NCBI RefSeq assembly: GCF_029639405.1
Contig: NZ_CP121274.1
Location: 2,294,001 to 2,358,000 of the forward strand
DNA from: Microbacterium proteolyticum
GTDB taxonomy: Bacteria; Actinomycetota; Actinomycetes; Actinomycetales; Microbacteriaceae
Length of the DNA stretch: 64,000 bases
Direction of reading: 5' to 3'
Shown here: positions 14,034 to 23,043 of the stretch, one piece after another
How the letters are laid out: the number at the start of each line of letters is the position of its first letter
Numbering within the stretch: position 1 is the stretch's first letter
Notes under the pieces: generated by a model
What the model was told of the DNA's origin: nothing
Seen by the model: the letters and a program-made list of their open reading frames with translations, nothing else
Databases searched by the model: none
Position numbers and translations under genes: made by a program

Positions 14034-15566
14034 ATGACCACCGCACCCGAACGGACGGCCGGCAAGGGCCTCGCCGCGGGTACTCTCGGCCTCTGGGGAT
14101 CGACCGTCATCGGTCTCGCCTCCACCGCGCCGGTGTACTCGCTCGTCGCCACCCTGGGCTTCGTCGTCCTCGCTGTGGGAGCCTCGGCCCCCATCGCCTT
14201 CATCATCGCCTTCATCCCGATGCTGTTCATCGCCTTCGCGTATCGCGAGCTGAACAACGACGTCCCCGACTGCGGCACGACCTTCACGTGGGGGACCAAG
14301 GCATTCGGTCCGTGGGTCGGTTGGATGGGCGGATGGGGCGTCGCCGTGGCCGGCATGGTCGTGTTGGCGAATCTCGCGCAGATCGCCGGCATCTACCTCT
14401 GGACCCTCATCGGCGACGGCTCGCTCGCCGAGAACGTGCCGCTCGTGACCGCGACCGGTGTCGCGTTCATCGCCGCCATGACCTGGGTGAGCTACCGCGG
14501 CGTGGAGATCGGGGAGCGCATCCAGAACATCCTTCTGGGCGTGCAGTACCTCGTGCTGGCGCTGTTCGTCATCGTGGCGCTGTGGAAGTTCTTCGACGGG
14601 ACGGCCCCGAACCCCACGCCGTTCGACCTGGCCTGGTTCAACCCGTTCGGCTTCACCGACTGGAGCGGGTTCACCGAGGCCGTGCTGCTGGCGCTGTTCA
14701 TCTACTGGGGCTGGGACACGTGTCTCGCCCTCAACGAGGAGACGAAGGACCCCAAGCGCATCCCGGGACGCGCGGCCCTGCTGACCACCGTCATCCTGCT
14801 CGGCACCTACGTCGCGGTCACGGTCGCGGCGATGATGTACGCGGGCGTCGGTGAGGACGGGACGGGACTGGCCAACGTCGACAACGCCGACGACGTGTTC
14901 CTCGCGCTCAAGGACGGTCTGTTCGGCCCCTTCGGGTGGATCCTCATCGTGGCCGTGCTGATCTCGGCCGTGTCGTCGACGCAGACCACGATCCTCCCGA
15001 CCGCCCGCGGCACGCTGGCGATGGCGGCCTACAAGGCGCTCCCGAAGCGATTCAGCACGGTGCACCCGCGCTTCCAGACGCCGTCGTTCTCGACCCTCGT
15101 CATGGGGATCGTCGCGAGCGTCTACTACGTCGGCATGACCCTCATCAGCGACAACATCCTGCAGGACTCGATCCTGTCGCTCGGGCTGGCGATCGCGTTC
15201 TACTACGCGATCACGGGCTACGCCTGCGTCTGGTACTTCCGCCGCGACCTGTTCACCTCGGCCAGGAACCTCTTCTACCGCGGCATCCTGCCCCTGCTGG
15301 GCGCGCTCATGCTCACGTACGCGTTCGTGCAGTCCGCGATCGACATGTACGACCCCGAGTACGGCTACACCGTGCTGTTCGGGATCGGCGGGACGTTCGT
15401 GCTGGGAATCGGCTCGCTCGCGATCGGCGTGGTCCTGATGGTGCTCTGGTACGCCTTCCCCCGGTCGAAGCCGTTCTTCCGAGGAGAGAGCTTGAACCGC
15501 GACACCGCGGTGCTCGTGCCCGAGGAGCCGATCGCCTATCCGCGGTCGGTCGACGGCGGCATCTGA
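14034..15566 (+). CDS. APC superfamily amino acid permease
   Basis: 510-residue transporter with about 12 hydrophobic helices. The APC core is visible as the helix 1 break GLWGSTVIGLASTAPVYS and the following GTKAFGPWVGWMGGWGVAVAG; WGWDTCLALNEETKDPKRIPG lies in the middle. The C-terminal 40 residues are cytoplasmic. The substrate cannot be told from sequence; the asparaginase-type gene next door, convergent, makes an amino acid plausible. ATG 14034 coincides with the predicted transcription start. Confidence 0.88.
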   Translation: MTTAPERTAGKGLAAGTLGLWGSTVIGLASTAPVYSLVATLGFVVLAVGASAPIAFIIAFIPMLFIAFAYRELNNDVPDCGTTFTWGTKAFGPWVGWMGGWGVAVAGMVVLANLAQIAGIYLWTLIGDGSLAENVPLVTATGVAFIAAMTWVSYRGVEIGERIQNILLGVQYLVLALFVIVALWKFFDGTAPNPTPFDLAWFNPFGFTDWSGFTEAVLLALFIYWGWDTCLALNEETKDPKRIPGRAALLTTVILLGTYVAVTVAAMMYAGVGEDGTGLANVDNADDVFLALKDGLFGPFGWILIVAVLISAVSSTQTTILPTARGTLAMAAYKALPKRFSTVHPRFQTPSFSTLVMGIVASVYYVGMTLISDNILQDSILSLGLAIAFYYAITGYACVWYFRRDLFTSARNLFYRGILPLLGALMLTYAFVQSAIDMYDPEYGYTVLFGIGGTFVLGIGSLAIGVVLMVLWYAFPRSKPFFRGESLNRDTAVLVPEEPIAYPRSVDGGI

Positions 15567-15651
15567 TCCACGTCGCGCCGGTCGCCTCCTCGGGGGCGCC
15601 CGGCGCGGCCGCGCGTGCGACCAGGTCGCGGTCCGTCAGCGCGGTTCCGCG

Positions 15652-16635
15652 TCAGACTGCGGCGCGGATCGCTCCGACCGGCTGACCCCCGCCGAGGACG
15701 CCGAGCGGCAGCGCCGCGAGTGTGTCGGCGACCGCGGAGGCCTCCAGTGCGCCCGCGCGCTCGAGCAGCCGCAGGGCCACGGCGTGCCCCGCCCGGTTCG
15801 ACCCGTCGAGCATCTTCAGCGCGACGGTGGTGCCGTCCTGCGCCGTCATGACCTGCACGCCCTCGGCGCCCATCTTGGCGAAGACGCCGAGTCGCTCGAT
15901 CGCCACGGTGTCGGCCCGGCCCGGCCCGTCGATCGTCCAGGGGTTCTCCCGGACCGCGCGCACCAGGGCGCCGGCGCTGCGGTGCAGCGCGAACGGTGAC
16001 CGTTCCGAGGAGGTCGCGATGCGCTGGATGGCGCGGGCGAGTCCGGTGAGGGTCATGGCGTAGACAGGTGCGCCGCACCCGTCGATCGCGGTCGTGGTCA
16101 GGCGTTCGCCGACCAGACGCTCGATGACCTCGCGGATGTGGACCTGCAGCGGGTGCTGCGGGTCGAGGTAGTCCGCCGTGGACCAGCCGTTGGTGACGCA
16201 CGTGAGCAGCATGGCCGCGTGCTTGCCGGAGCAGTTCATGCGCAGCGGCGACGGCACGCCGTGGTCGCGGACCAGTTCGTCGCGGGTCTGCGGGTCGCTC
16301 GGCCAGGCCGCGGGGCAGCCCAGGTCGTCCTCGGTGAGGCCGGCCGACTGCAGGATGCCGCGGGCCACCTCGACATGGCGGTCCGTGCCGCAGTGGCTCG
16401 CCATCGACAGCGCGAGGCGTTCTCCGCTCAGTTCCGCACCCGCGGACAGGCACGCGAGGGCCTGCAGGGGCTTCATGCTCGAGCGGGGGAGGAACAGGGC
16501 CGAGGGGTCGCCCAGAGCGAGATGCTCCGACCCGTCGGGGGAGAGCACCACGGCGACGCCGTGGTGGCGCGACTCGATGAATCCGTTGCGCTCGACGACG
16601 GCGAGTTCGACGGCATCCGGGGCTGTGAGAGGCAT
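15652..16635 (-). CDS. asparaginase II-type amidohydrolase
   Basis: 327-residue protein of the asparaginase II family first described in rhizobia (distinct from E. coli AnsA/AnsB). Signature stretches include LPRSSMKPLQALACL, SHCGTDRHVEVARGIL, MNCSGKHAAMLL and DGCGAPVYAM. It is expected to hydrolyse L-asparagine to aspartate and ammonia, in the cytoplasm. On the minus strand TACGAT lies exactly 6 nt before ATG 16635, a leaderless layout. Divergent from the OsmC gene, convergent with the APC permease. Confidence 0.85.
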   Translation of the reverse strand: MPLTAPDAVELAVVERNGFIESRHHGVAVVLSPDGSEHLALGDPSALFLPRSSMKPLQALACLSAGAELSGERLALSMASHCGTDRHVEVARGILQSAGLTEDDLGCPAAWPSDPQTRDELVRDHGVPSPLRMNCSGKHAAMLLTCVTNGWSTADYLDPQHPLQVHIREVIERLVGERLTTTAIDGCGAPVYAMTLTGLARAIQRIATSSERSPFALHRSAGALVRAVRENPWTIDGPGRADTVAIERLGVFAKMGAEGVQVMTAQDGTTVALKMLDGSNRAGHAVALRLLERAGALEASAVADTLAALPLGVLGGGQPVGAIRAAV

Positions 16636-16681
16636 CCGTCCATCGTATCCGGCGGCTCCGGACGACGCGGGAGGGGGCAGG

Positions 16682-17161
16682 ATGGACACCATGATCGGAG
16701 AGCACCAGTACCGCCTGCACGCGACGTGGACCGGCGACCGGGGGAGCGGCACGAGCGGATACCGGGACTACGACCGCTCGGTCTCGCTCGAGGTCGACGG
16801 CAAGCCGCTGCTGGAGGCGTCCGCGGACAAGCCGTTCCGCGGCGACCCGGCGAAGTGGAACCCCGAAGAGCTGCTCCTGGGCGCCCTCAGCGAATGCCAC
16901 CTCCTGTCGTACCTGCATGCCTGCGTGACCACGGGAGTGGTGGTGGTCTCCTACAGCGACGACGCGACCGGGACGATGGTGGAGGACGGCAAGGGCGGAG
17001 GAGCGTTCACCGACGTCCTGCTGCGTCCCCGCGTCGTCGTCGCCGACGAGTCGATGATCGCCGCCGCGGTCGCAGCCCACCGGCAGGCGCGCGAGTGGTG
17101 TTTCATCGCCAACTCGGTGAACTTCCCGGTGCGTCACGAGCCGGTGGTCACCGCGGCCTGA
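16682..17161 (+). CDS. OsmC family peroxiredoxin-like protein
   Basis: 159-residue OsmC/Ohr-fold protein. The two reactive cysteines are in LLLGALSECHLLSYL and AREWCFIANSV, so a thiol-dependent peroxidase for organic hydroperoxides is likely. ATG 16682 and ATG 16691 are both possible; the GGGAGGGGG stretch upstream suits either. It shares a 46-bp divergent promoter region with the asparaginase gene. It lacks Ohr-specific spacing, so the broader OsmC label is used. Confidence 0.87.
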   Translation: MDTMIGEHQYRLHATWTGDRGSGTSGYRDYDRSVSLEVDGKPLLEASADKPFRGDPAKWNPEELLLGALSECHLLSYLHACVTTGVVVVSYSDDATGTMVEDGKGGGAFTDVLLRPRVVVADESMIAAAVAAHRQAREWCFIANSVNFPVRHEPVVTAA

Positions 17162-17187
17162 CGCTTCGCGCGTCGTACAGTGGGGCC

Positions 17188-17667
17188 ATGCAGCTCGAAT
17201 CCGCCCTGCGACGCCTCGACCGCCTCGCGGGCGGACGACAGGCCGACCATCGTGTCCCCGCGTCGGACGATCCGCGGGTCCGCCGCGCCTTCCGGGCGAT
17301 CACGCTCCTCCTCGCCGCCGGATTCCTCCTGGGTGTGGCCACCATCGTCGTCGCCGCGGTCATGACGATCGGCGGGGACGACGTCGGGTTCGCCGTGTGG
17401 ATGCGGTGCCTCGTCGTGCTCGGCATCACGACGACCCTCTTCTACTTCCTGTGGCGGGCGCGGGCGGGCTGGTACTGGGCGTTCCGACGCCTCCAGCTGT
17501 TCAGCCGGATCTTCCCGGTCGTCGCCCTCGTCCTCGCCGCGATCCCGGGCCTGTACCCGTTCTGGGTCGTCACCGAGCAGATCCTCTTCGCGATCCTCCT
17601 CATCGGCGTCTCGGACTACCTGCAGTCCGATGCCGTGCGAGCGGCGTTCCCCAAGCCCGGTCGGTGA
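17188..17667 (+). CDS. hypothetical membrane protein
   Basis: 159 residues with four hydrophobic segments (about 37-62, 72-92, 108-128, 130-148) and a basic N-terminal region. No family recognised. TACAGT ends 6 nt before ATG 17188, predicting a leaderless transcript. It follows the OsmC gene by 26 bp and is convergent with glpK. Confidence 0.7.
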   Translation: MQLESALRRLDRLAGGRQADHRVPASDDPRVRRAFRAITLLLAAGFLLGVATIVVAAVMTIGGDDVGFAVWMRCLVVLGITTTLFYFLWRARAGWYWAFRRLQLFSRIFPVVALVLAAIPGLYPFWVVTEQILFAILLIGVSDYLQSDAVRAAFPKPGR

Positions 17668-17671
17668 GCCT

Positions 17672-17687
17672 CGGCATCCGGATGCCG
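17672..17687. repeat. 16-bp palindrome of two head-to-head heptamers
   Basis: CGGCATCCGGATGCCG is a perfect palindrome made of GGCATCC and GGATGCC back to back, in the gap between two convergent genes. The same heptamer is strongly over-represented throughout the window. Confidence 0.7.
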
Positions 17688-17702
17688 GAACTCCCGGGAA
17701 CG

Positions 17703-17739
17703 ACGGAACCCCGCCGGCAGCGAGCCGACGGGGTTCCGT
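17703..17739. terminator. bidirectional terminator
   Basis: 11-bp perfect arms (17703-17713 and 17729-17739) with a GC-rich loop, followed by TTGT on the plus strand. It lies between the convergent membrane protein gene and glpK. Confidence 0.8.
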
Positions 17740-17753
17740 TGTGACGGGGGCGC

Positions 17754-19265
17754 TCAGCGCACGTCGTCGTCGACCCAGTCCATGGACTTGGTGACGGCCT
17801 TCTTCCACAGGCGTAGCTCGCGGTCGCGCTCGGCGGAGTCCATGTCGGGCTCCCAGCGCTTGTCCTCCTGCCAGTTGGCGCGGAGGTCGTCGAGGTTGTC
17901 CCAGAAGCCGACGGCCAGGCCGGCCGCGTACGCGGCACCCAGCGCCGTCGTCTCGGCGACGACCGGGCGGACGACCGGCACACCGAGGATGTCGGCCTGG
18001 AACTGCATCAGGGCGTCGTTGGCGGTCATGCCGCCGTCGACCTTGAGCTCGGTCAGGTCGACACCGGAGTCGGCGTTGACCGCGTCGAGCACCTCGCGCG
18101 TCTGGAAGGCCGTGGCCTCGAGGGCGGCGCGGGCGATGTGCCCCTTGTTGACGTAGCGCGTCATGCCCACGATCGCGCCGCGGGCGTCCGGACGCCAGTA
18201 CGGAGCGAACAGACCCGAGAACGCCGGCACGAAGTACACGCCGCCGTTGTCGTCGACCGAACTCGCGAGCGCCTCGACCTCGGGAGCCGAGGAGATGATG
18301 CCGAGCTGGTCGCGGAGCCACTGGATCAGCGATCCGGTCACGGCGATCGACCCTTCGAGGGCGTAGCGCGCGGGCTGGTCGCCGAGCTTGTAGCCCAGCG
18401 TCGTCAGCAGGCCGTTCTCCGAATGGACGATCTCCTCGCCCGTCTGGAAGATCAGGAAGTTGCCCGTGCCGTAGGTGTTCTTGCTCTCACCCGGGTCGAA
18501 GGCGGCCTGACCGAACGTGGCGGCCTGCTGGTCGCCCAGGATGCCGGCGACGGGGGTCTCGCGCAGGAGCGAGGAGGACTCGACCTGCCCGTAGACCTCG
18601 GAGGAGGAGCGGATCTCGGGGAGCATCGACTTCGGGACACCGAAGTCCGCGAGGATGTCGTCGCGCCACTGGAGCGTCTCGAGGTCCATGAACAGCGTGC
18701 GGCTGGCGTTGGTGACGTCGGTCGCGTGGACGCCGCCGTCGATGCCGCCGGTGAGGTTCCACAGCACCCAGGTGTCGGTGGTGCCGAACAGCAGGTCGCC
18801 GGCCTCCGCCTTCTCGCGTGCGCCGTCCACGTTCTCGAGGATCCACACGATCTTGGTGCCCGAGAAGTAGGTCGCCAGCGGCAGGCCGACGATGCTCTTG
18901 TAGCGCTCGGTGTCGCCGTCGGCGAGACGGTCGACGATCGACTGGGTGCGCGTGTCCTGCCAGACGATCGCGTTGTACACCGGCTTCCCGGTGTTCTTGT
19001 CCCAGACCACCGCGGTCTCACGCTGGTTCGTGATTCCGACGGCGGCGATGTCGTGGCGGGTGATGTCGGCGCGGCTGAGGGCCAGACCGATCACTTCCTG
19101 CGTGTTGCGCCAGATCTCCAGCGGGTCGTGCTCGACCCACCCGGCCTTGGGGAAGATCTGCTCGTGCTCCTTCTGACCGACGGCGACGACGCCCCCGGAC
19201 TTGTTGAAGATCATCGCGCGCGTCGAGGTCGTGCCCTGGTCGATGGCGAGGACGTAGTCGGCCAT
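17754..19265 (-). CDS. glpK: glycerol kinase
   Basis: 503-residue FGGY-family kinase that converts glycerol and ATP to sn-glycerol-3-phosphate. The N-terminal phosphate loop is [14 protein letters not shown]; a glycerol-contacting region WQDTRT follows, and [15 protein letters not shown] lies in the second half. ATG 19265 is preceded by AAAGGAGTCCATCC. Third gene of the glpD-glpF-glpK set. The phosphotransfer-target loop region found in some Gram-positive enzymes was not examined in detail. Confidence 0.97.
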   Translation of the reverse strand: MADYVLAIDQGTTSTRAMIFNKSGGVVAVGQKEHEQIFPKAGWVEHDPLEIWRNTQEVIGLALSRADITRHDIAAVGITNQRETAVVWDKNTGKPVYNAIVWQDTRTQSIVDRLADGDTERYKSIVGLPLATYFSGTKIVWILENVDGAREKAEAGDLLFGTTDTWVLWNLTGGIDGGVHATDVTNASRTLFMDLETLQWRDDILADFGVPKSMLPEIRSSSEVYGQVESSSLLRETPVAGILGDQQAATFGQAAFDPGESKNTYGTGNFLIFQTGEEIVHSENGLLTTLGYKLGDQPARYALEGSIAVTGSLIQWLRDQLGIISSAPEVEALASSVDDNGGVYFVPAFSGLFAPYWRPDARGAIVGMTRYVNKGHIARAALEATAFQTREVLDAVNADSGVDLTELKVDGGMTANDALMQFQADILGVPVVRPVVAETTALGAAYAAGLAVGFWDNLDDLRANWQEDKRWEPDMDSAERDRELRLWKKAVTKSMDWVDDDVR

Positions 19266-19357
19266 GGATGGACTCCTTTGTCAGTGGTGGGTTGAGGTGG
19301 AACGGAGGAGGGAAGGGGGTGGGCACGGGGGCGCCGACGGGGCGCCCCCGTGGGAGG

Positions 19358-20113
19358 TCACTGGCTGAGGTGCAGCAGGACCGGGGAGAGGACACCGGCG
19401 AGGAGACCGCCGATGAGGGGGCCGACGACCGGCACCCACGAGTAGCCCCAGTCGCTCGAACCCTTGCCCTTGATGGGCAGGATCGCGTGCGCGATGCGAG
19501 GTCCGAGGTCGCGGGCGGGGTTGATCGCGTAACCGGTCGGGCCACCGAGGGAGGCGCCGATACCCACCACGAGCAGCGCCACCGGGACGGCGGCGAGCCC
19601 GCCGATGCCGCCGGGGACGCCGATGTCGGCGACGCCGTAGTCGGCGAATCCGAAGATCACGAAGACCAGGACGAAGGTCGCGATGATCTCGGTGACCAGG
19701 TTCCAACCGTACGAACGGATGGCGGGACCGGTGGAGAACACGCCCAGCTTGGCGGCGGGGTCGGGCTCGTCGTCGAAGTGCTGCTTGTAGGAGGCCCAGG
19801 CCAGGACGGCACCGATGATGGCGCCGACCAGCTGCGCGGCGACCGCGACGAGGAACTGGACGAAGCCGATCTTGCCTGCGACGAGGAGCCCGATGGAGAC
19901 GGCGGGGTTGAGCTGAGCGCCGGAGTAGGCCGACACGATCACGCCGGCGAACACGGCGAGACCCCAGCCCCAGTTGACCATCAGGAATCCACCGGCATTG
20001 CCCTTGGTCTTGGCCAGTGCCACGTTGGCCACCACGCCACAACCCAGCAGGATCAGCATGGCGGTGCCGACGACCTCCGAGAGGAAGTACAGCCCCAGAT
20101 TCACTTCTTGCAT
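19358..20113 (-). CDS. glpF: glycerol facilitator (aquaglyceroporin, MIP family)
   Basis: 251-residue channel protein with six helices and both half-helix NPA motifs: NPAVSIG and NPARDLG, the second followed by the glycerol-type aspartate. ATG 20113 is favoured by length and by the MQEVNLGLYFLSEVVG N terminus; the longer open frame starting at 20227 would overlap the promoter. The minus strand carries TTGCGC-N16-TAGGTT about 70 bp upstream, so glpF may also be transcribed on its own. Confidence 0.93.
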   Translation of the reverse strand: MQEVNLGLYFLSEVVGTAMLILLGCGVVANVALAKTKGNAGGFLMVNWGWGLAVFAGVIVSAYSGAQLNPAVSIGLLVAGKIGFVQFLVAVAAQLVGAIIGAVLAWASYKQHFDDEPDPAAKLGVFSTGPAIRSYGWNLVTEIIATFVLVFVIFGFADYGVADIGVPGGIGGLAAVPVALLVVGIGASLGGPTGYAINPARDLGPRIAHAILPIKGKGSSDWGYSWVPVVGPLIGGLLAGVLSPVLLHLSQ

Positions 20114-20186
20114 GTCGTCATCGACCTTTCTGTTGTGCCCGGCCGCCATCGGCTCGGGCATGTAGCGGCTCGGTTGTTCTGAACCT

Positions 20187-20214
20187 ACGACCGCCGTGCG
20201 GGCGCGCAACAGAC
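20187..20214 (-). promoter_or_regulatory. candidate glpF promoter
   Basis: Minus-strand TTGCGC and TAGGTT are separated by 16 bp. The -35 box lies in one arm of the 13-bp inverted repeat that follows glpD, so termination of glpD and start of glpF may share sequence. Confidence 0.45.
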
Positions 20215-20228
20215 GGCGCGCCCGCACG
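20195..20228. terminator. inverted repeat between glpD and glpF
   Basis: Two perfect 13-nt arms, 20195-20207 and 20216-20228, with an 8-nt spacer. It lies a few bases after the glpD stop. No U-tract is present. The arm contains AACGTGCGG on the minus strand, one base different from the half-site of the dyad upstream of glpD, so an operator role is also possible. Confidence 0.5.
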
Positions 20229-20233
20229 TTCTC

Positions 20234-21952
20234 TCAGATTCGCGCCACCCCGGCCTCGGCCAGATCGACGCGGTGCGCGGTCCGCAGCGCCTCGGTGGTC
20301 GTCGCGATCTCCTCGTCGATGCGGGCGGCATCCCATCCGAGCGGCCCGGCGACCGCTTCGGCGACCTCCCGCAGCGTGCGCTCGCTCATCCCGCCGACGA
20401 AGGCGAGGTGCGTGCGCCGCAGCAGCACGTCGATGAGGTGGACGACCTGCTCGTGCTCCGCGATCCAGACGAGTTCCTCGCGGTAGTAGCCGGGAGCGTG
20501 CTCGAGGGCGGTGGGCTCTGCCGGCAGCACGCCGAGGATCGCGTCGGCGCGCGTGCCGTAGCGCTCCAGCATGGCCTCCACGACCGCGGTCGAGTGCGCA
20601 TTCGTGCGAGCCGACACCCAGCGGCGACGCTCCTCGGGAGTGGTCGGGAAGCCCTTGCCGCCGCCGATGGGCAGGCCCTGGGTGCTGACCCGGTGCGGAC
20701 GGCGGAGGCTCTGCAGCGCCTTCATGCTGAGGTGCTCGGCGAGGGCGCGGAACGTGGTCCACTTGCCGCCGACCAGGCTCATGGCCGGGATGCCGCCGAT
20801 CTCGTCGTCGACGATGCGGTAGTCGCGCGAGACGAAGCCGGGGGCGGTGTCGTCGTGGCGGGGGAGGGGGCGGATGCCCGAGAAGGTGTAGACGATCTGC
20901 GAGCGGTCGACCGGCACGGTCGGGAAGACGTGTCCGATGAGGTCGAAGAAGTACTCGATCTCGTCGTCGGTGCACACCACCGGCTGGGAGGGGTCGGCGT
21001 CGATGTCGGTCGTTCCCACCAGGACGCGGTCCTTCAGCGGGTAGATCAGGACGATGCGGCCGTCGGAGTGCTCGAAGAAGATCTCGCGTCCACCGGTCGC
21101 GGCGAGGAGTTCCGGATTGTCGAGCACGATGTGCGAACCCTTGGTCCCTCCCATGAACTGCGTGGTGAGACCCAGTGCGCCGTTGGTCAGGTCGGTCCAC
21201 GGGCCGGAGGTGTTCAGGATCACCTTGGCCTTGACGCTGAACTCCTCACCGGAGACCTCGTCGCGCACGCGGACGCCGTTCTCGTCGGCACCGACGGCCG
21301 AGACGTAGTTGACGGCCTGCGTGCGACCGCCGCCGGCGACGATGCCGTCGTGCAGGACGTCGAGCGCGATGCGCTCGGGGTCGTGCATCGAGGCGTCGAA
21401 GTAGGTGGCGGTGTAGGCGAGATCGGGGTTGAGCCGGGGCAGCTCCGCCAGCGACTTCTTCTTGCCGAGGAACCTGTGACGGGGAACCGAGCCGCCGTCG
21501 CGCGAGAAGGTGTCGTACATGATCAGGCCGACCTTGATCAGCAGGGCACCGCGCTCGTTGGGCTTGCCGCGACCGTGGGTCACGAGGAGGCGGAACGGTG
21601 CCGACAGGATGCCCGAGAACGTCTTGTAGATCGGGATCGTCGTCTCGAGGGGCTTGACGTAGTGGGGAGCGGTCTTGAGGAGGTCGTTGCGCTCGGTGAC
21701 CGCTTCCTTCACGAGGCGGAACTCGCCGTTCTCGAGGTAGCGGATGCCGCCGTGGACCATGTGGCTCGAGGCCGAGGATGCGCCGGAGACGAAGTCGCCG
21801 CGCTCGACGAGGGCGACCTTCACGCCCTGCAGGGAGAGATCGCGGAGGGTGGCGATGCCGTTGATTCCCCCTCCGATGATGAGGACGTCGAGGTCTTCGG
21901 CGTCACGGAGCGCCTGAACGTCGGCGCGGAGCGAAGAAGAGGGGGACGACAT
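20234..21952 (-). CDS. glpD: aerobic glycerol-3-phosphate dehydrogenase
   Basis: 572-residue FAD enzyme that oxidises glycerol-3-phosphate to dihydroxyacetone phosphate and passes electrons to quinone at the membrane. The FAD Rossmann motif IIGGGINGIATLRDL is at about 27-41. Conserved stretches HMVHGGIRYLENGEFRLVKE and GGKWTTFR follow, with the usual C-terminal helical domain. The ATG at 21952 gives MSSPSSSL; a longer open frame would run through the operator. Divergent from the SorC-type regulator, which probably controls it. Confidence 0.96.
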   Translation of the reverse strand: MSSPSSSLRADVQALRDAEDLDVLIIGGGINGIATLRDLSLQGVKVALVERGDFVSGASSASSHMVHGGIRYLENGEFRLVKEAVTERNDLLKTAPHYVKPLETTIPIYKTFSGILSAPFRLLVTHGRGKPNERGALLIKVGLIMYDTFSRDGGSVPRHRFLGKKKSLAELPRLNPDLAYTATYFDASMHDPERIALDVLHDGIVAGGGRTQAVNYVSAVGADENGVRVRDEVSGEEFSVKAKVILNTSGPWTDLTNGALGLTTQFMGGTKGSHIVLDNPELLAATGGREIFFEHSDGRIVLIYPLKDRVLVGTTDIDADPSQPVVCTDDEIEYFFDLIGHVFPTVPVDRSQIVYTFSGIRPLPRHDDTAPGFVSRDYRIVDDEIGGIPAMSLVGGKWTTFRALAEHLSMKALQSLRRPHRVSTQGLPIGGGKGFPTTPEERRRWVSARTNAHSTAVVEAMLERYGTRADAILGVLPAEPTALEHAPGYYREELVWIAEHEQVVHLIDVLLRRTHLAFVGGMSERTLREVAEAVAGPLGWDAARIDEEIATTTEALRTAHRVDLAEAGVARI

Positions 21953-21999
21953 GTCGACTGCGACCTTTCGTTGTGGGTACCGAAGAAGAATGCGCGCCC

Positions 22000-22036
22000 C
22001 TGCACGTTGTTGCAAGCCCCTTGAACAAACGTGCAG
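22000..22036. promoter_or_regulatory. operator dyad between glpD and its divergent regulator
   Basis: CTGCACGTT (22000-22008) and AACGTGCAG (22028-22036) form a perfect 9-bp inverted repeat with a 19-bp spacer that itself has partial symmetry. Candidate promoters overlap it: on the minus strand TTGCAA-N17-CATTCT for glpD, on the plus strand TTGCAA-N18-CAGAAT for the regulator. The layout fits a SorC/DeoR protein bound as a dimer or tetramer. Confidence 0.6.
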
Positions 22037-22062
22037 AATGGGCAAGCGCAGAAAGGCCGGCC

Positions 22063-23028
22063 ATGACGACGCAGACGGAAGAACGCTCGCGCGACGCGCT
22101 GCGCGCAGCGCAGCTGTACTACATGCAGGACCTCACGATGGATGCCATCGCCCATGAGATGCGCGTCTCCCGGTCCTCCGTCTCCCGACTCCTGCAGCAC
22201 GCCCGGGACGTGGGGCTCGTCACGATCTCGATCAGCCCGCCCGACGATGCGCGCGGTCAGATGGCGCAGCGCATCGCCGATCGCTTCGGGATCACCGCCC
22301 ACGTCGTGCCCACTCCGGCGCGCACCTCCGAGGCCGAGCGTCTCGAGCGCACCGCCCTGACCGCCGCACGCATCCTCGCCGAGCGCATCGAATCCTCCAT
22401 GACCATCGGCATCGCGTGGGGATCCACGCTCTCGGCCATCGCGCGGCACGTGCCGGCGAAGGACGTGCACGACACCCACATCGTGCAGATGAACGGGGCC
22501 GCGAACCTGCGCACCTCCGGCATCCCGTACGCGGGGGAGATCCTGTCCCGCCTGGGGGCGGCGTGGTCCTCGTCCGTGCACCAATTCCCGGTGCCGGCGC
22601 TGTTCGACGATCCCCGCACCAAGCAGGCCATGTGGCGGGAGCGGTCGGTCCGGTCGGTCCTGGAGATCCAGCAGCGCGTGGGCCTGTTCGTCTTCGGGCT
22701 CGGCTCCCCGCACGCCGAGGTCCCCTCCCACGTCTACAGCGGCGACTACTTCGACGAGCGCGACCGCGCGATCATCGAGCGGGAGGGCGTCGTCGGCGAC
22801 TGCGCGACGGTGTTCTACCGTGTCGACGGCTCGTGGGACATCCCCGAACTCAACGCCCGGTCCAGCGGTCCCGACCTCGACACCGTGCGCCGCATCCCGC
22901 GCCGGTTCTGCGTCGTGTCCAGCCTGTCGAAGCTGACGGCGCTCCGCGGAGCGCTCGCCGCGGGACTCGTCACCGAGCTCGTCGTCGAAGAGGCTCTGGC
23001 CCGGCGCCTGCTCAGCGTCACTCGCTGA
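22063..23028 (+). CDS. SorC/DeoR-type transcriptional regulator, sugar-phosphate binding
   Basis: 321-residue protein with an N-terminal helix-turn-helix (MDAIAHEMRVSRSSVSRLL) and a C-terminal sugar-binding domain of the SorC family, marked by MTIGIAWGSTLSAIARHVP and LGSPHAEVPSHVYSGDYF. Such proteins bind a phosphorylated sugar inducer. Its place between glpD-F-K and dhaKLM makes glycerol-3-phosphate or dihydroxyacetone phosphate the likely ligand (inference). ATG 22063 is preceded by AGAAAGG. It is convergent with dhaM. Confidence 0.86.
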   Translation: MTTQTEERSRDALRAAQLYYMQDLTMDAIAHEMRVSRSSVSRLLQHARDVGLVTISISPPDDARGQMAQRIADRFGITAHVVPTPARTSEAERLERTALTAARILAERIESSMTIGIAWGSTLSAIARHVPAKDVHDTHIVQMNGAANLRTSGIPYAGEILSRLGAAWSSSVHQFPVPALFDDPRTKQAMWRERSVRSVLEIQQRVGLFVFGLGSPHAEVPSHVYSGDYFDERDRAIIEREGVVGDCATVFYRVDGSWDIPELNARSSGPDLDTVRRIPRRFCVVSSLSKLTALRGALAAGLVTELVVEEALARRLLSVTR

Positions 23029-23043
23029 GGGACGCCGGGCGCG

